From an uncultured Christensenellaceae bacterium (lineage in GTDB: Bacteria; Bacillota; Clostridia; Christensenellales; Aristaeellaceae): a DNA stretch of 47,714 nucleotides. The stretch covers positions 1 to 47,714 of the forward strand of contig CAJOJQ010000034.1 in assembly GCA_905234985.1 (NCBI GenBank), written 5' to 3'. This document shows positions 1 through 8,644 of the stretch, piece after piece. Position 1 is the first letter of the stretch. Each line of letters opens with the position of its first letter. Under the pieces are notes generated by a model, which saw only the letters and a program-made list of their open reading frames with translations, had not been told where the DNA came from and searched no databases. Both the position numbers and the translations under genes were made by a program.

Positions 1-93
1 CGGCGGCTCTTCATGGCGTCTCTTCTTTTGATGCCATTGTTGCTGCCTTCCGGGGTGGTGCTGTTGGAGTATTATTCGGGCTGGACTGAATAG
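1..93 (+). CDS. C-terminal end of an unidentified hydrophobic protein (partial)
   Basis: Frame 1 is open from the window edge to a TAG at 91-93 and gives 30 residues rich in Leu and Met, ending LLEYYSGWTE. The gene would start outside the window. The composition fits the last membrane segment of an integral membrane protein, but no family can be named from 30 residues. It could also be a chance open frame. Confidence 0.3.
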   Translation, partial: RRLFMASLLLMPLLLPSGVVLLEYYSGWTE

Positions 94-121
94 TTACGAA
101 ACAACAACAATCTCACCCAAC

Positions 122-152
122 TCGTAGGGGCGGATAATATCCGCCCCTACGA
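122..152. repeat. Perfect 31-bp palindrome (15-bp arms)
   Basis: The arm TCGTAGGGGCGGATA (122-136) is followed by a single A and its exact reverse complement (138-152). It lies between two convergent genes, so it could act as a terminator stem, but there is no clear T-run. Similar GC-rich palindromes occur as dispersed repeats in gut Clostridia. That dispersal is from memory and not visible in this window. Confidence 0.7.
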
Positions 153-216
153 TGATAACGTTTCGCAGCTTGTCCCTATTCGCAAGGCTGAACAGATACG
201 GGATGGGTATAAAGAT

Positions 217-801
217 TCATTCCAAAATCATTTTCCCGAAATCCTGAGGCCGGTGGAAATTGGGCGTTTCGGAAGTGACCCGGTTCCAGGAAAGAAAATG
301 GGGCTGGGCCGTTTTATCGCCACACTTGTAGCAGTTGGCCCGGATGACCGTACCGTGGGCGGCGGTAAAGGCGGGGAACAGCATTTTCAGCAGATCGAAA
401 GGCACCCGGTAGGTGATGCCCCAGCCCTCCGGGGTGGTGAAAACCTCCGGCTCCAGCCAGTTCCTTTCCGGCAGCAGGCGCATGCGCTCTGTGCCGTCGC
501 CCAAGCCCAAACAGCAGCAGGCGTTGGGGTTGAATTCGATGTTGATGTAGCGCGGGTCGCCCGCCACGGGGGAAAAGAAGAATTCCAAACAACTGTCCTC
601 CCAGGGGTGCCCCAGAGGCCCGCTTTCCTCCGCCCGGATCAGGGCTTCCCGGGCGGTAAGGCGCACCAGCAGGGCGTCTTCCGCCCAGCCGATTTTCGCG
701 CAGGCGGCAATATCCACGGTTGGCGTCCACATGCGTTCGCTGATTTCCAGCTTTTCCATGTCCTCCCAACGTGTAAAGGGACGGATGGTATATTCTTTCA
801 T
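217..801 (-). CDS. CBM9-like carbohydrate-binding protein
   Basis: This 194-residue protein resembles the stand-alone family 9-like (DOMON-type) carbohydrate-binding proteins. Typical features are the N-terminal W..TP..DIAAC..A.IGWAEDALLVRLTA strand pattern, a WEDSCLEFFFSP block, YINIEFNP, the GW.I.YRVPF block, and FHRPQDFGKMIL at the end. There is no signal peptide, so it is probably cytoplasmic or released in another way. It is the last gene of the minus-strand polysaccharide operon, 86 bp below the preceding gene, with a GAGGGA ribosome site before ATG. The ligand is unknown; its place suggests a role in handling the operon's glycan. Confidence 0.7.
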   Translation of the reverse strand: MKEYTIRPFTRWEDMEKLEISERMWTPTVDIAACAKIGWAEDALLVRLTAREALIRAEESGPLGHPWEDSCLEFFFSPVAGDPRYINIEFNPNACCCLGLGDGTERMRLLPERNWLEPEVFTTPEGWGITYRVPFDLLKMLFPAFTAAHGTVIRANCYKCGDKTAQPHFLSWNRVTSETPNFHRPQDFGKMILE

Positions 802-887
802 TCTGTATTCCCTCGCTTCATTCGCCCTTCCCGGGCGTTTTTCGTTTGCAGTTTACCATCAAAATGTAGAAAAAAATCAGACGATGG

Positions 888-1664
888 TCATACATCCGTC
901 CCCCAAACCTCCCATTCCGTTAAAGCGGGAAATGCCGAAGGATCGTCGCTTTTGATCATTCGCTCCAGCCGCATCCAGCGCACGACGCGGCGGCCCAGGG
1001 AAATATACTGTCGGTCGCCGGATTTTTCGAGGGGAAATTCCTTGTCCGTCCCATCGGACAGGATGACATGTCCGCTCGTCCAATACGCGTCATGGGGAAA
1101 ATCAGCCCGCAATGTCAGGGCCATTTCATCTACAAGCACGTCCCGGCCAAAGTCCAGCCGGCACCAGGCGTCTTCCCTTGCGCCGATGCCCCAGCTTTGA
1201 AAGGGCCATTCGCCGTGAAACGTGTTGAACCGCAGGCCGTCGATGACATTCCTGGCGCAGAAGCAGGATTCGTTTCTCGTTTCCACGTTGGCGATGCAGT
1301 GGGGGTAAAAATCCGTATCTCCCCGCAGGTCGGCAGGATTGCGGGCGACGTTCCTGCGCGCGGCGATTTCAGCTTCCGACAGAATGCGGGCTGAAACCGC
1401 ATGCCGCTGCGCTTCAAAGATACCGGGCGCATAGGCCAGGCGATGTTCGCCTGTCGGTACGTTCCAGGTCATTTTCCCTTCGGGCAGGAAGATTTCACCG
1501 CCCGGCATCCCTTGATCCATCTGAACATACAGATGCTTTGCGCCGGAAAGGATGATCTGATCCCCGGGCTGATAGACCCGATCCACGCACAAAAGCGCCT
1601 CGGCATCGTGGCTTGCGGCAGCGATGCGGTTTCCTGACGCATCCTTTAATTCGATCGTAATCAT
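888..1664 (-). CDS. Putative carbohydrate-binding protein with discoidin-like C-terminal domain
   Basis: Starting at the ATG at 1664, preceded by AGAGGAAGCAGG, this gives 258 residues. The frame stays open a further 7 codons to 1685, but that would overlap the GH88 gene more deeply. The C-terminal half reads like a galactose-binding/F5-8C-type beta sandwich: a W.F.SWG.G.R.DAWCRLDFGRDV..DE..L.LRADFPHDAYW pattern and a final FPALTEWEVWG. The N-terminal half (QIILSGAKHLYVQMD) looks like a small beta domain. No catalytic motif or signal peptide is seen. It overlaps the end of the GH88 gene, consistent with translational coupling. Confidence 0.6.
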   Translation of the reverse strand: MITIELKDASGNRIAAASHDAEALLCVDRVYQPGDQIILSGAKHLYVQMDQGMPGGEIFLPEGKMTWNVPTGEHRLAYAPGIFEAQRHAVSARILSEAEIAARRNVARNPADLRGDTDFYPHCIANVETRNESCFCARNVIDGLRFNTFHGEWPFQSWGIGAREDAWCRLDFGRDVLVDEMALTLRADFPHDAYWTSGHVILSDGTDKEFPLEKSGDRQYISLGRRVVRWMRLERMIKSDDPSAFPALTEWEVWGTDV

Positions 1665-1675
1665 CCTGCTTCCTC

Positions 1676-2785
1676 TCAGCGCCAAAGCATGGGATCGGTT
1701 CCGTTCAGCTTGGCCAGGGCTTCCACCAGGAAATAATCGCCGTAGGTGATATTGGTATGCCGTCCCGCCCCATCATCGTGATAGCTGGCGGTGCATTTGG
1801 TCAGCAGACCGCAGCGGTTTTTCGTCCAGTCGCAGCAGAGATCCAGCAGGCCGTCGATCAAGCGCAGGGCGGAGGAGCGATGCTGTTCTTTTCCGGTGAT
1901 TTTGTGCAGCTCCAATAAACCGCAGGCGGCGACAGCGCCGGCGATGTTGTCGATGCGCTCTTCCGTATCAGGCTGGCAGAAATCGCAGTCCGTCAGGCCG
2001 TCCGGGCGGATGTGGGCGATAAAATTGGCGGCGATCCTTTGCGCGGCGTCCAAATAGCGGGCGTCCTGGGTATTGAGATACGCCAAAGTGAATCCGTACA
2101 GGCCCCATGCCTGCCCCCGGCTCCACTGGGTGCCCAGGGCATAGCCCTGGCCGGGGTGTTCCCGCACCCGTTTGCCCGTTTCCGGATCAAATTCGATGAT
2201 ATGACTGACGGAACCGTCCGGGCGTATAAATTCCCGCAAAGCAGTATCGGCATGGATTTTCGCCACGTGCGCAAAGCGCGGATCTTTCGTTTCACGGGAA
2301 GCCCAGAACAGCAGACTCAGGTTCATCATGCAGTCGATGATCGCAAAGCCTGCCCGGTTTTCGCCGTCCCACGCCCGGATATAGCCTGCCGGGTTGAAGC
2401 GGCCCATGAGCAGGCTGGCGGCGTGCAGCGTGTCCGTATACGCTTGGTCATTGCCCGTGAGCTTGGCGTCCGCACCGCAGGAAAGCTGATACATAAAACC
2501 AACATCATGACTCAAAGCACGGAAGGTGCGAAACTCATCCACCAGCAGCTTTTCCGCGCGCCTTGCTTCTTCCAGGAAAAAGCCGTCTTTTGTGGCGGCG
2601 TAAAACTGCCACATCAGCCCCGGCCAGAAGCCCCCTGTCCACCAGCTGTTGCCGTCATAGGGCGAGGCGATCCATTGCCCGTTTTCGCTTTTGTAGGGAA
2701 TGATATTGGCTTGAGCCGCCGATACGGCAGTACGGCGAAATTTCTCGGCCGCTTTTTTTGCGGCGTCCTCATAACGATTCAGCAA
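1676..2785 (-). CDS. GH88 family unsaturated uronyl hydrolase
   Basis: The 369-residue protein carries the two aspartate motifs of GH88: SHDVGFM (Asp94) and IIDCMMNL (Asp151). The (alpha/alpha)6 barrel signatures GTQWSRGQAWGLYGF and NITYGDYFL are also present. GH88 enzymes hydrate the 4,5-unsaturated uronic acid left at the non-reducing end by polysaccharide lyases, releasing a keto-acid and the rest of the oligosaccharide. No signal peptide is present, so it should act on imported oligosaccharides. The start is TTG at 2785 with AGGAGG nine bases upstream. It overlaps the end of the DUF2264 gene by 17 bp. The exact substrate cannot be read from the sequence. Confidence 0.9.
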   Translation of the reverse strand: MLNRYEDAAKKAAEKFRRTAVSAAQANIIPYKSENGQWIASPYDGNSWWTGGFWPGLMWQFYAATKDGFFLEEARRAEKLLVDEFRTFRALSHDVGFMYQLSCGADAKLTGNDQAYTDTLHAASLLMGRFNPAGYIRAWDGENRAGFAIIDCMMNLSLLFWASRETKDPRFAHVAKIHADTALREFIRPDGSVSHIIEFDPETGKRVREHPGQGYALGTQWSRGQAWGLYGFTLAYLNTQDARYLDAAQRIAANFIAHIRPDGLTDCDFCQPDTEERIDNIAGAVAACGLLELHKITGKEQHRSSALRLIDGLLDLCCDWTKNRCGLLTKCTASYHDDGAGRHTNITYGDYFLVEALAKLNGTDPMLWR

Positions 2786-4574
2786 GATTCTTTACCTCCT
2801 GTGGAATATTTTCCGGGCAGCGATCTCCCGCGTCGGCAAACACGGCACAGATCAGGCAATGCTCGCCGGGGGATAACTGCGCGCGCAGGGTGGGCAGCAC
2901 CGTTCGGGGATAGACCAGATTGGTATTGGGTTCCGTATGGATGATTTCGCCTTGGCCATACCCCTGAAGGGCGAATATGGCGCTGGTACCGTATGCCCCG
3001 TGGGCGGCGGCAAAACAGCCGTTTGCGGCGCAGGCGGAGGAAATACGGTCGCAGGGCCGGGCGCCCGCCCAGTCCTTCCGGACGGCAAAGGCGCCCTCCG
3101 CCGCTTCGATATCGCAGGCTGTGCGGATGATATGCTTTCGCACATGCCACATCCCCCAAGGCGCAATCACCGTATCAATGGATACGCCTTCCATGGGCGA
3201 CCAGGCGAAGGCTACCCGGTTTTCCGTCAGGGAAAAGCTGTCGCATCCGCTGCGGACGTGCCACAAATCCTTGCCCGCTCGCTTGACAGCCAGCATGGAA
3301 TCAAAAGCGCCTTTATTCAGCGTGGTCGCTTCTTTGGTGACGGAGAAAGCAAACTGCGTGGAATAGGTGAATTTTTCGTATTTTTCATCCTCGTGCATAT
3401 GCTCCCAGGCGTGGTTCCCGGCGGTATAGGCGATCACCTGGCGGTTTTCGGCGTCGCGCGTCAGGAGCAAGCGCACCTGTTCATCCAGGAATGTTTCTGG
3501 CGGCGTATAGGGCTTTTCCTCCGCCTGCCAGAAGGGATGATCCTCCGGCAGCGCCAGGGCCAAAAACGTCTTCATGCCCCAGTAGGGAGAGCCGGGCGCG
3601 TTGTAGCCTTCCGCGGCGCACAGGTTGGGATAGCCATAACCCACGGTCAGCGCCCCGCCCCTGTCAAAGATGGGCATTTTAAGCCATTCGCGCAGATTGC
3701 CCAGCAGCATATGCTTCATGCCGCCCCAGCCGATTTCTTCCGCTTCCGCCCCGGCAAAGGCCATGGCCGCCCAGAAGCTGCCCTGGGCGAAGCGGTAGGT
3801 CAGGCTGCGGCCATAGGGCAGGGCACGGCCCTCCCGGTCAAACCAGCAGGCGAACCGGGGCGCGATCAGCTTCGCCCTTTCGATAAACCGCTGGCACCGC
3901 TCCGGGTCTTCCTCCCGCATGGCGGCCGCATACAGCAGGCTGTAATAATGAAAGCCCCAGATGGTGTAATAATCCCGCTTGGTGAGATAATCAAAATACC
4001 AGCCGTCGCCCACATAATGGCTTTCCATCATATCCAGATCCTCTGCCAGGCGGCCCTGATCCACGGGTCGTCCCACCTTCAGGAAGCCGATATTGACCAG
4101 GATGCGGAAAAAGCGCCAGTTGTTTTTGGGCATATCAAAACGGTTGATTTGGTTCAGCCACTGGAAAAGATTATCCTGCTGGGCGGCGGTCAATTCATGA
4201 TAGAATTTGTCCGGCAAAAAGCACAGCCCCGTGCCGATGACGGCCATTTCCACCATACGCTGGTCATAATCGCCGATGCCGCCCCAGTATTCTTCATGCG
4301 CGGGATCGGTGCCGTTGATGATCCCCTCTTTCCACAGCTTCCAGAAGGATTCCGCTTCCGGACATTTGCCGATCATCATGGGCACCAGCGCCCACAGCAC
4401 CCGGGAAAAGCCCTCCATCCCGGCCACGTCCTCCGAATAATGGGCGGAACCTTCGCCCACGATCATCCGGGCTTTGCCGGGCGTCAGGCAGGAAACCAGC
4501 GGCGCGATCATTTGTACCGCGGCGTCCGCCATATCCTGCCGGGTCAGCAGGGGATTATTCTTCACATCATGCAT
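2769..4574 (-). CDS. DUF2264 domain protein
   Basis: The length of 601 residues and the blocks YWGGIGDYDQRMVEMA, NNWRFFRILVNIGFLKVG, DGWYFDYLTKRDYYTIWGFHYYSL and RAKLIAPRFACWFDREGRALPYGRS match the DUF2264 family. This family is cytosolic-looking, often sits in polysaccharide loci, and has an N-terminal (alpha/alpha) toroid reminiscent of lyases. Its reaction is not established to my knowledge. The ATG at 4574 is chosen because GGGAGGG precedes it; the frame extends 24 codons further with no motif. The gene overlaps the lyase gene by 13 bp, so the two are translationally coupled. Confidence 0.8.
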   Translation of the reverse strand: MHDVKNNPLLTRQDMADAAVQMIAPLVSCLTPGKARMIVGEGSAHYSEDVAGMEGFSRVLWALVPMMIGKCPEAESFWKLWKEGIINGTDPAHEEYWGGIGDYDQRMVEMAVIGTGLCFLPDKFYHELTAAQQDNLFQWLNQINRFDMPKNNWRFFRILVNIGFLKVGRPVDQGRLAEDLDMMESHYVGDGWYFDYLTKRDYYTIWGFHYYSLLYAAAMREEDPERCQRFIERAKLIAPRFACWFDREGRALPYGRSLTYRFAQGSFWAAMAFAGAEAEEIGWGGMKHMLLGNLREWLKMPIFDRGGALTVGYGYPNLCAAEGYNAPGSPYWGMKTFLALALPEDHPFWQAEEKPYTPPETFLDEQVRLLLTRDAENRQVIAYTAGNHAWEHMHEDEKYEKFTYSTQFAFSVTKEATTLNKGAFDSMLAVKRAGKDLWHVRSGCDSFSLTENRVAFAWSPMEGVSIDTVIAPWGMWHVRKHIIRTACDIEAAEGAFAVRKDWAGARPCDRISSACAANGCFAAAHGAYGTSAIFALQGYGQGEIIHTEPNTNLVYPRTVLPTLRAQLSPGEHCLICAVFADAGDRCPENIPQEVKNLAESL

Positions 4575-6382
4575 GCATTTTCCCTCCCAACGGTAAATAA
4601 GGCTTCGGTATACGCCCCGGGCGCGCCTGTGAGCTTTACCCGCCACAGGCTGCCGGGAAAATTCCGGGCCATACGGCTGTCCGTGACGGGTATCTCCTCA
4701 ACCTCGCACTGCAAATCAGCCGGAAAAACGATCCGGACGCCACCGGAAAGCAGCGTATTTCCCGCGACGGAGGGCCGGTTTCTCAGCATCCATACCCAGG
4801 TCACGGGAGCGGGCTGACGCAAGCTGATCTGATCGCGCAGGATGAATTGGGTTTCCGTCAGCTCCATGCTCCGCCGCAGTGATTCGATGCCCGCCGCCTT
4901 GTCATACGCTCCCGCCAGGTTCAGCGACAGGCCATTTTGCAGACAGCGCACATCCCGCGCCGCGTATTCTTTTCCGGGCTGCTGTTCGTTTCCGTCGATC
5001 ATGGGCAGGTTATGATAGGCCGCGCGTACATTCCATAGGGTGTACCGCTGATCTGAAAAGGTTTTGGCGGTATAATTCATATTGCCCGCGTCGATGATTT
5101 CGGGCTGGCCGTCCACATACAGCATGAAAGAACCCACGTCGTTGTGATTGTGGCTTTCGCCGTTGTGGCCGCCCTTGCAGCACAGGGTCATCCCGCCCCG
5201 GCGGACGACGCGAAGCTGCAAATCCGGCAGCCAAACAGCCTGCGGCTGGGGGGCGGCGGCTTCCTGTCCGGCTGGATGGAACAGCAGCTTCAGAAGCCGG
5301 CTGAAATGGGGCACGTCATTGATTTGATCGCCTAAGGTTCCCCGCAGACGGAACCCCATGGCAGCCAGCGCGGGGTCGCCTAACTTTTCCCCGGCGAATT
5401 GCAGGCGTTCCCCCGAAAGGAAGGGCCGGGCGTCGCAATCGGCAAAATTGACGAACCAGCCGCAGCCAAGCTCCGCCTTGAGAGGAAAGGAAAGGATATT
5501 GCGGATCTTCTCTTCCTGCCAAAAGGTCATCCGTCCTTCCGTCGCCTGCTCCAACAATTCAAGACAATCCAGCAGCGCGCCGCCCGCCATGTTCCAATAA
5601 CCTGCTCCTTCGTCGCAGCCGCCATCGGCAGGCGTCACGTCCAGCCAGCGGTCCAGCATGCGCAAGGCCCGGTCCAGCAGCGCCGCCAGCGCGTCCTTCT
5701 CCGTGAGCCAGACACAGGCGCACAGCATCACGTTAGATATGATCCAGGGCGTCCAGTTGCACAGGTCCTTCCGCCGAAAGCCCATCCACCAAAAATCGTC
5801 CGACTCCATAAAAGGCGCGAGGATGCGGCGGGTGATCTCTAAACTGATCCGCTGCCCGATCAGCGGCGTAACAGCATCCAGCCGATCTTTCAGCAGACAG
5901 TGAACCAACGAAAGGATCATGCCCGTCTGGGCGGAAAACAGGTCGATATAGGGCTTTTCCACATCGGGCAGGGGAGCATCCTGCGCCCTGGGCGCGCCGG
6001 GAATGGGATTTACGTTGTGGGCGCTGACGGACCAGGCGCTTTCCTCGCAAATGCACCAGATCCCGTCGATCACATCGTCTATGGCAGCCGTTTGATTCAT
6101 GCAGCACAGCAGCGCCGAAGCGCACAGCTTCCGCCGCCGGAAGAAATAAGGCCCTTCGTCCGCCGTCCGGCTTCCCGTGCGGACAAACGCCAGAAAATCC
6201 GTCGCTTTTCGCATGGGGTATGGCTGGGAAGCGTATTGCAACCCCATCCGCTCGATTTCCTCACGAAAAGCATCCGGAATATTCTCCCATGCGGCGCGAT
6301 CCTCTGACGACGGAACAAGGCAAAGCTCGTTTTGCGTCAGCAGCGCCCGGATGGGCTGCCTTTCCAAATACTCAGAAAACAT
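4562..6382 (-). CDS. Heparinase II/III-like polysaccharide lyase
   Basis: This is a 606-residue protein. The N-terminal part is an (alpha/alpha) toroid (WWMGFRRKDLCNWTPWI, DEGAGYWNMAGGALLDCLELL). The C-terminal part carries the heparinase II/III signature GGHNGESHNHNDVGSFML (about residues 398-415), followed by DAGNMNYTAKTFSDQRY and AAYHNLPMIDG. Such enzymes beta-eliminate at uronic acids, producing the unsaturated ends that the downstream GH88 removes. No signal peptide is visible, so it is probably an intracellular oligosaccharide lyase. The start ATG at 6382 follows AAGGGGAAG. The true substrate (glycosaminoglycan, alginate-like, ulvan- or pectin-type) is open. Confidence 0.85.
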   Translation of the reverse strand: MFSEYLERQPIRALLTQNELCLVPSSEDRAAWENIPDAFREEIERMGLQYASQPYPMRKATDFLAFVRTGSRTADEGPYFFRRRKLCASALLCCMNQTAAIDDVIDGIWCICEESAWSVSAHNVNPIPGAPRAQDAPLPDVEKPYIDLFSAQTGMILSLVHCLLKDRLDAVTPLIGQRISLEITRRILAPFMESDDFWWMGFRRKDLCNWTPWIISNVMLCACVWLTEKDALAALLDRALRMLDRWLDVTPADGGCDEGAGYWNMAGGALLDCLELLEQATEGRMTFWQEEKIRNILSFPLKAELGCGWFVNFADCDARPFLSGERLQFAGEKLGDPALAAMGFRLRGTLGDQINDVPHFSRLLKLLFHPAGQEAAAPQPQAVWLPDLQLRVVRRGGMTLCCKGGHNGESHNHNDVGSFMLYVDGQPEIIDAGNMNYTAKTFSDQRYTLWNVRAAYHNLPMIDGNEQQPGKEYAARDVRCLQNGLSLNLAGAYDKAAGIESLRRSMELTETQFILRDQISLRQPAPVTWVWMLRNRPSVAGNTLLSGGVRIVFPADLQCEVEEIPVTDSRMARNFPGSLWRVKLTGAPGAYTEALFTVGRENACMM

Positions 6383-6404
6383 AACGCTTCCCCTTACCGA
6401 TGAA

Positions 6405-6429
6405 AAGCCTTTCTGCGGGAGAAAGGCTT
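6405..6429 (-). terminator. Intercistronic hairpin between permease and lyase genes
   Basis: AAGCCTTTCT and AGAAAGGCTT form a 10-bp stem with a 5-base loop. On the minus strand it ends in a short TTTT. It lies in the 63-bp gap after the second permease stop, so it probably gives partial termination or protects the transporter mRNA 3' end. Confidence 0.6.
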
Positions 6430-6445
6430 GTGGAGCAATAAACGA

Positions 6446-7312
6446 TTATCCTTTCAGGCCGCTGGTAGCGATGCCCTCGATGAAGTACTTTTGCAGGCAA
6501 AGGAACACGATGGAAACCGGCAGCAGGGAACACAGGGAAGCCGCCATGATCAGATGATAATCGCTGGAATTTTCCTGGATGAAGCGGCGCAGGCCCACCT
6601 GTACGGTCTTGTTGACGTCCCTCGTCAGGTAGATCATGGGTCCCATGTAGTCGTTCCAGGTGCCCACGAAGGTGAAGATCACCAGGGTGGCGATGGCGGC
6701 TTTGGACAGGGGCAGCATGATCCTGGCCCAGATGCCGTATTCGCTGAGTCCGTCCAGCCGGGCCGCCTCGCACAGCTCCGTGGGAATGCTCCGGTAAAAC
6801 TGGCGCATGAGGAACACGCCGAAGGCGCTGAACGCCTGCAGCACCACCATGGCCCACAGGGTATCGTACAGGCCCATGGAGCGCATCATGATGAACTGGG
6901 GCAGCATGTACGCCTGCCAGGGTACGGCGATGGTGGCGATATAGCAAAGGAACAGCGTGTCCCGGCCCCGGAACTCCAATTTGGCGAAGGCATAGGCCGC
7001 GAAAGAGGACGTCACCGTTTGCAGGAGCGTCACCACGACGGCGATAAAGGCGGTGTTTTTGAAGTAGGTCAGCAGCGGCACCCGCTGCCAGATCAGCCGA
7101 TAGTTTTCCCAGTGAAAGGTCTCCGGGATCCAGCGCATGGGATAGGCGAACACTTCCCGATCCAATTTCAGGCTGGAAGAGATCATCCACAGGAAGGGAA
7201 TGAGGGTAAAGGCCGCCAGGGCGGTCAAAAGGACGTAGATGACGGCGCGAAAAATCTTCTGCAGTACGGGATTGTCCTTGCGGATGGCTTTTTGCCGAGT
7301 GGTGATGTCCAT
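6446..7312 (-). CDS. ABC sugar transporter permease, MalG type
   Basis: The 288-residue integral membrane protein has about six predicted membrane helices and the ABC permease EAA loop (CEAARLDGLSEYGIWARIMLPLSKAAIATL) that docks the ATPase. The MalG-type features are a first helix near residues 20-45 (AVIYVLLTALAAFTLIPFLWMISSSL) and a C-terminal GLKG. The ATG at 7312 follows GGAAGGGGGAAAAGG. The frame also opens at a TTG overlapping the previous stop. It pairs with the upstream permease. No ATPase gene is in the window, so a shared MsmX/UgpC-type ATPase is likely. Confidence 0.92.
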   Translation of the reverse strand: MDITTRQKAIRKDNPVLQKIFRAVIYVLLTALAAFTLIPFLWMISSSLKLDREVFAYPMRWIPETFHWENYRLIWQRVPLLTYFKNTAFIAVVVTLLQTVTSSFAAYAFAKLEFRGRDTLFLCYIATIAVPWQAYMLPQFIMMRSMGLYDTLWAMVVLQAFSAFGVFLMRQFYRSIPTELCEAARLDGLSEYGIWARIMLPLSKAAIATLVIFTFVGTWNDYMGPMIYLTRDVNKTVQVGLRRFIQENSSDYHLIMAASLCSLLPVSIVFLCLQKYFIEGIATSGLKG

Positions 7313-7329
7313 GACCTTTTCCCCCTTCC

Positions 7330-8286
7330 TCAATCGTTGGAGAAGCTCTTTTCCGAGCGGAACTGCAAAATGGTAATCAGCAGCACGATCACCAGCAGCA
7401 CCATCGAAATGGCGCTGGCCTGGCCGTAGCGCACCTTCACGAAGGCTTCGTCATAGATGTAGGTGACCAGCATTTTGGTGGAGCGCCCGGGGCCGCCGTC
7501 GGTCATGATGGCCACCACGTCGTAGATTTTGAAGCAGGAAATGATCATCATGATGGACACGAAAAAGGTGGTGGGCTTCAATTGCGGCAGGGTCACATGG
7601 AGGAACTGCTTCCATTTGCCCGCGCCGTCCACGGTGGCCGCCTCCAGCAGCTCCCGGGGCACGCCCTGGAGCGCCGCCAGATAGATGACCATGTAATACC
7701 CCATGTTTCGCCAGACGCTGACCAGGATGATGGACCAGATGGCCATGCCGCTGTCCGCCGTCCAGGATTTATTGAAGGGGATGCCCAGGGCCATGTTCAG
7801 CTGGTTGATGGGGCCGTCCTTCATCAGCATGAAAGACCAGCACACGCAGATGGCCACCATGGAGGCCACGTAGGGGAAGAAGAAGATGGTGCGGTAGGCC
7901 ACGGCGCCCTTGATCTTGTTGAGCAGCATGGCCAGCGCCAGTGCGCAAAGAATGGTAAGCGGCACGGTGATCAGGGTATAGAACGCCGTGTTTTTCAGCG
8001 CGATGCCTAAATCCACGCGGTTGAAGAAATATTCCAGGCCCTTTTCCGCGACCTTCTTGGTGCTGAAAATGGTGGCGTAGTTCTCTAAGCCCACGAATTT
8101 CAGCTTGGAGATATCGCCGCCGTTCCACTCAAAGAGCGACAGGGCGATGGCGCAGATCACGGGGACCAGGGTAAAGATGGCGAAGCCCAGGAAGTTGGGC
8201 GCGAGAAACGAATAGGCGATCAGGGTGTTCTTCCGCCCCAGCCGGCCCATCCTGGCCCGCGCGCGCTTCTGTTCTGCATGCTGCAT
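7330..8286 (-). CDS. ABC sugar transporter permease, MalF/UgpA type
   Basis: The 318-residue protein has a cytoplasmic basic start (KRARARMGRLGRKN), a first membrane helix at about 22-50, and the EAA loop LEAATVDGAGKWKQFLHVTLPQLKPTTFF. About six helices are expected. With the MalG-type permease it forms the membrane channel of a CUT1 carbohydrate importer fed by the binding protein encoded upstream. The ATG at 8286 follows AAAGGAAAG. A 358-bp gap with hairpins separates it from the binding-protein gene. Confidence 0.92.
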   Translation of the reverse strand: MQHAEQKRARARMGRLGRKNTLIAYSFLAPNFLGFAIFTLVPVICAIALSLFEWNGGDISKLKFVGLENYATIFSTKKVAEKGLEYFFNRVDLGIALKNTAFYTLITVPLTILCALALAMLLNKIKGAVAYRTIFFFPYVASMVAICVCWSFMLMKDGPINQLNMALGIPFNKSWTADSGMAIWSIILVSVWRNMGYYMVIYLAALQGVPRELLEAATVDGAGKWKQFLHVTLPQLKPTTFFVSIMMIISCFKIYDVVAIMTDGGPGRSTKMLVTYIYDEAFVKVRYGQASAISMVLLVIVLLITILQFRSEKSFSND

Positions 8287-8644
8287 AACGGTTTCTTTCC
8301 TTTCCGGCGATCACATTTCGCCTGTCTCAGTTCGCCTGCTTTCCCCCGGGCGGAAGATATCTCTGCCCGCGGGAAAGCAGGCACGCCGTTACTACTCAGC
8401 CTTCGGCTTCGTAGTAACGCGCGGGCGGGGATTTCATCCCCCCGCGTGCCCCCTTAACGGTTTTCCTCTTGCCGCTGCGGATTTTTGTCAAGGAGAGTTC
8501 CCCTTGATAATCCCCTCTTGATGCCTTTTCCCGGTGGTTCTTCCAGGGGGGCTGTGTGCGGTACGCTTTCTATGAAAAAGGCAGGGAAGGCAAGCGCCTT
8601 CCCTGCCTTGGGCAGCTGGTTGAGGGTTCGATGCGGCTCAAGCC
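8287..8644. other. 358-bp intercistronic region with hairpins
   Basis: No gene is supported here. It contains an inverted repeat at 8387-8419 (CGTTACTAC/GTAGTAACG around a GCC-TTC-GGC tip), a GC-rich inverted repeat at about 8421-8445, and the terminator-like hairpin at 8578-8609. Such stacked hairpins after a binding-protein gene commonly keep binding-protein mRNA in excess over the permease mRNA; that role is inferred. Confidence 0.6.
8578..8609 (-). terminator. Terminator or attenuator after the solute-binding protein gene
   Basis: AAGGCAGGGAAGGC (8578-8591) pairs perfectly with GCCTTCCCTGCCTT (8596-8609) around a 4-base loop. On the minus strand the stem runs into TTTTT. It lies 36 bp after the binding-protein stop and ahead of the permeases, so some read-through must occur if they are co-transcribed. 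Confidence 0.8.
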
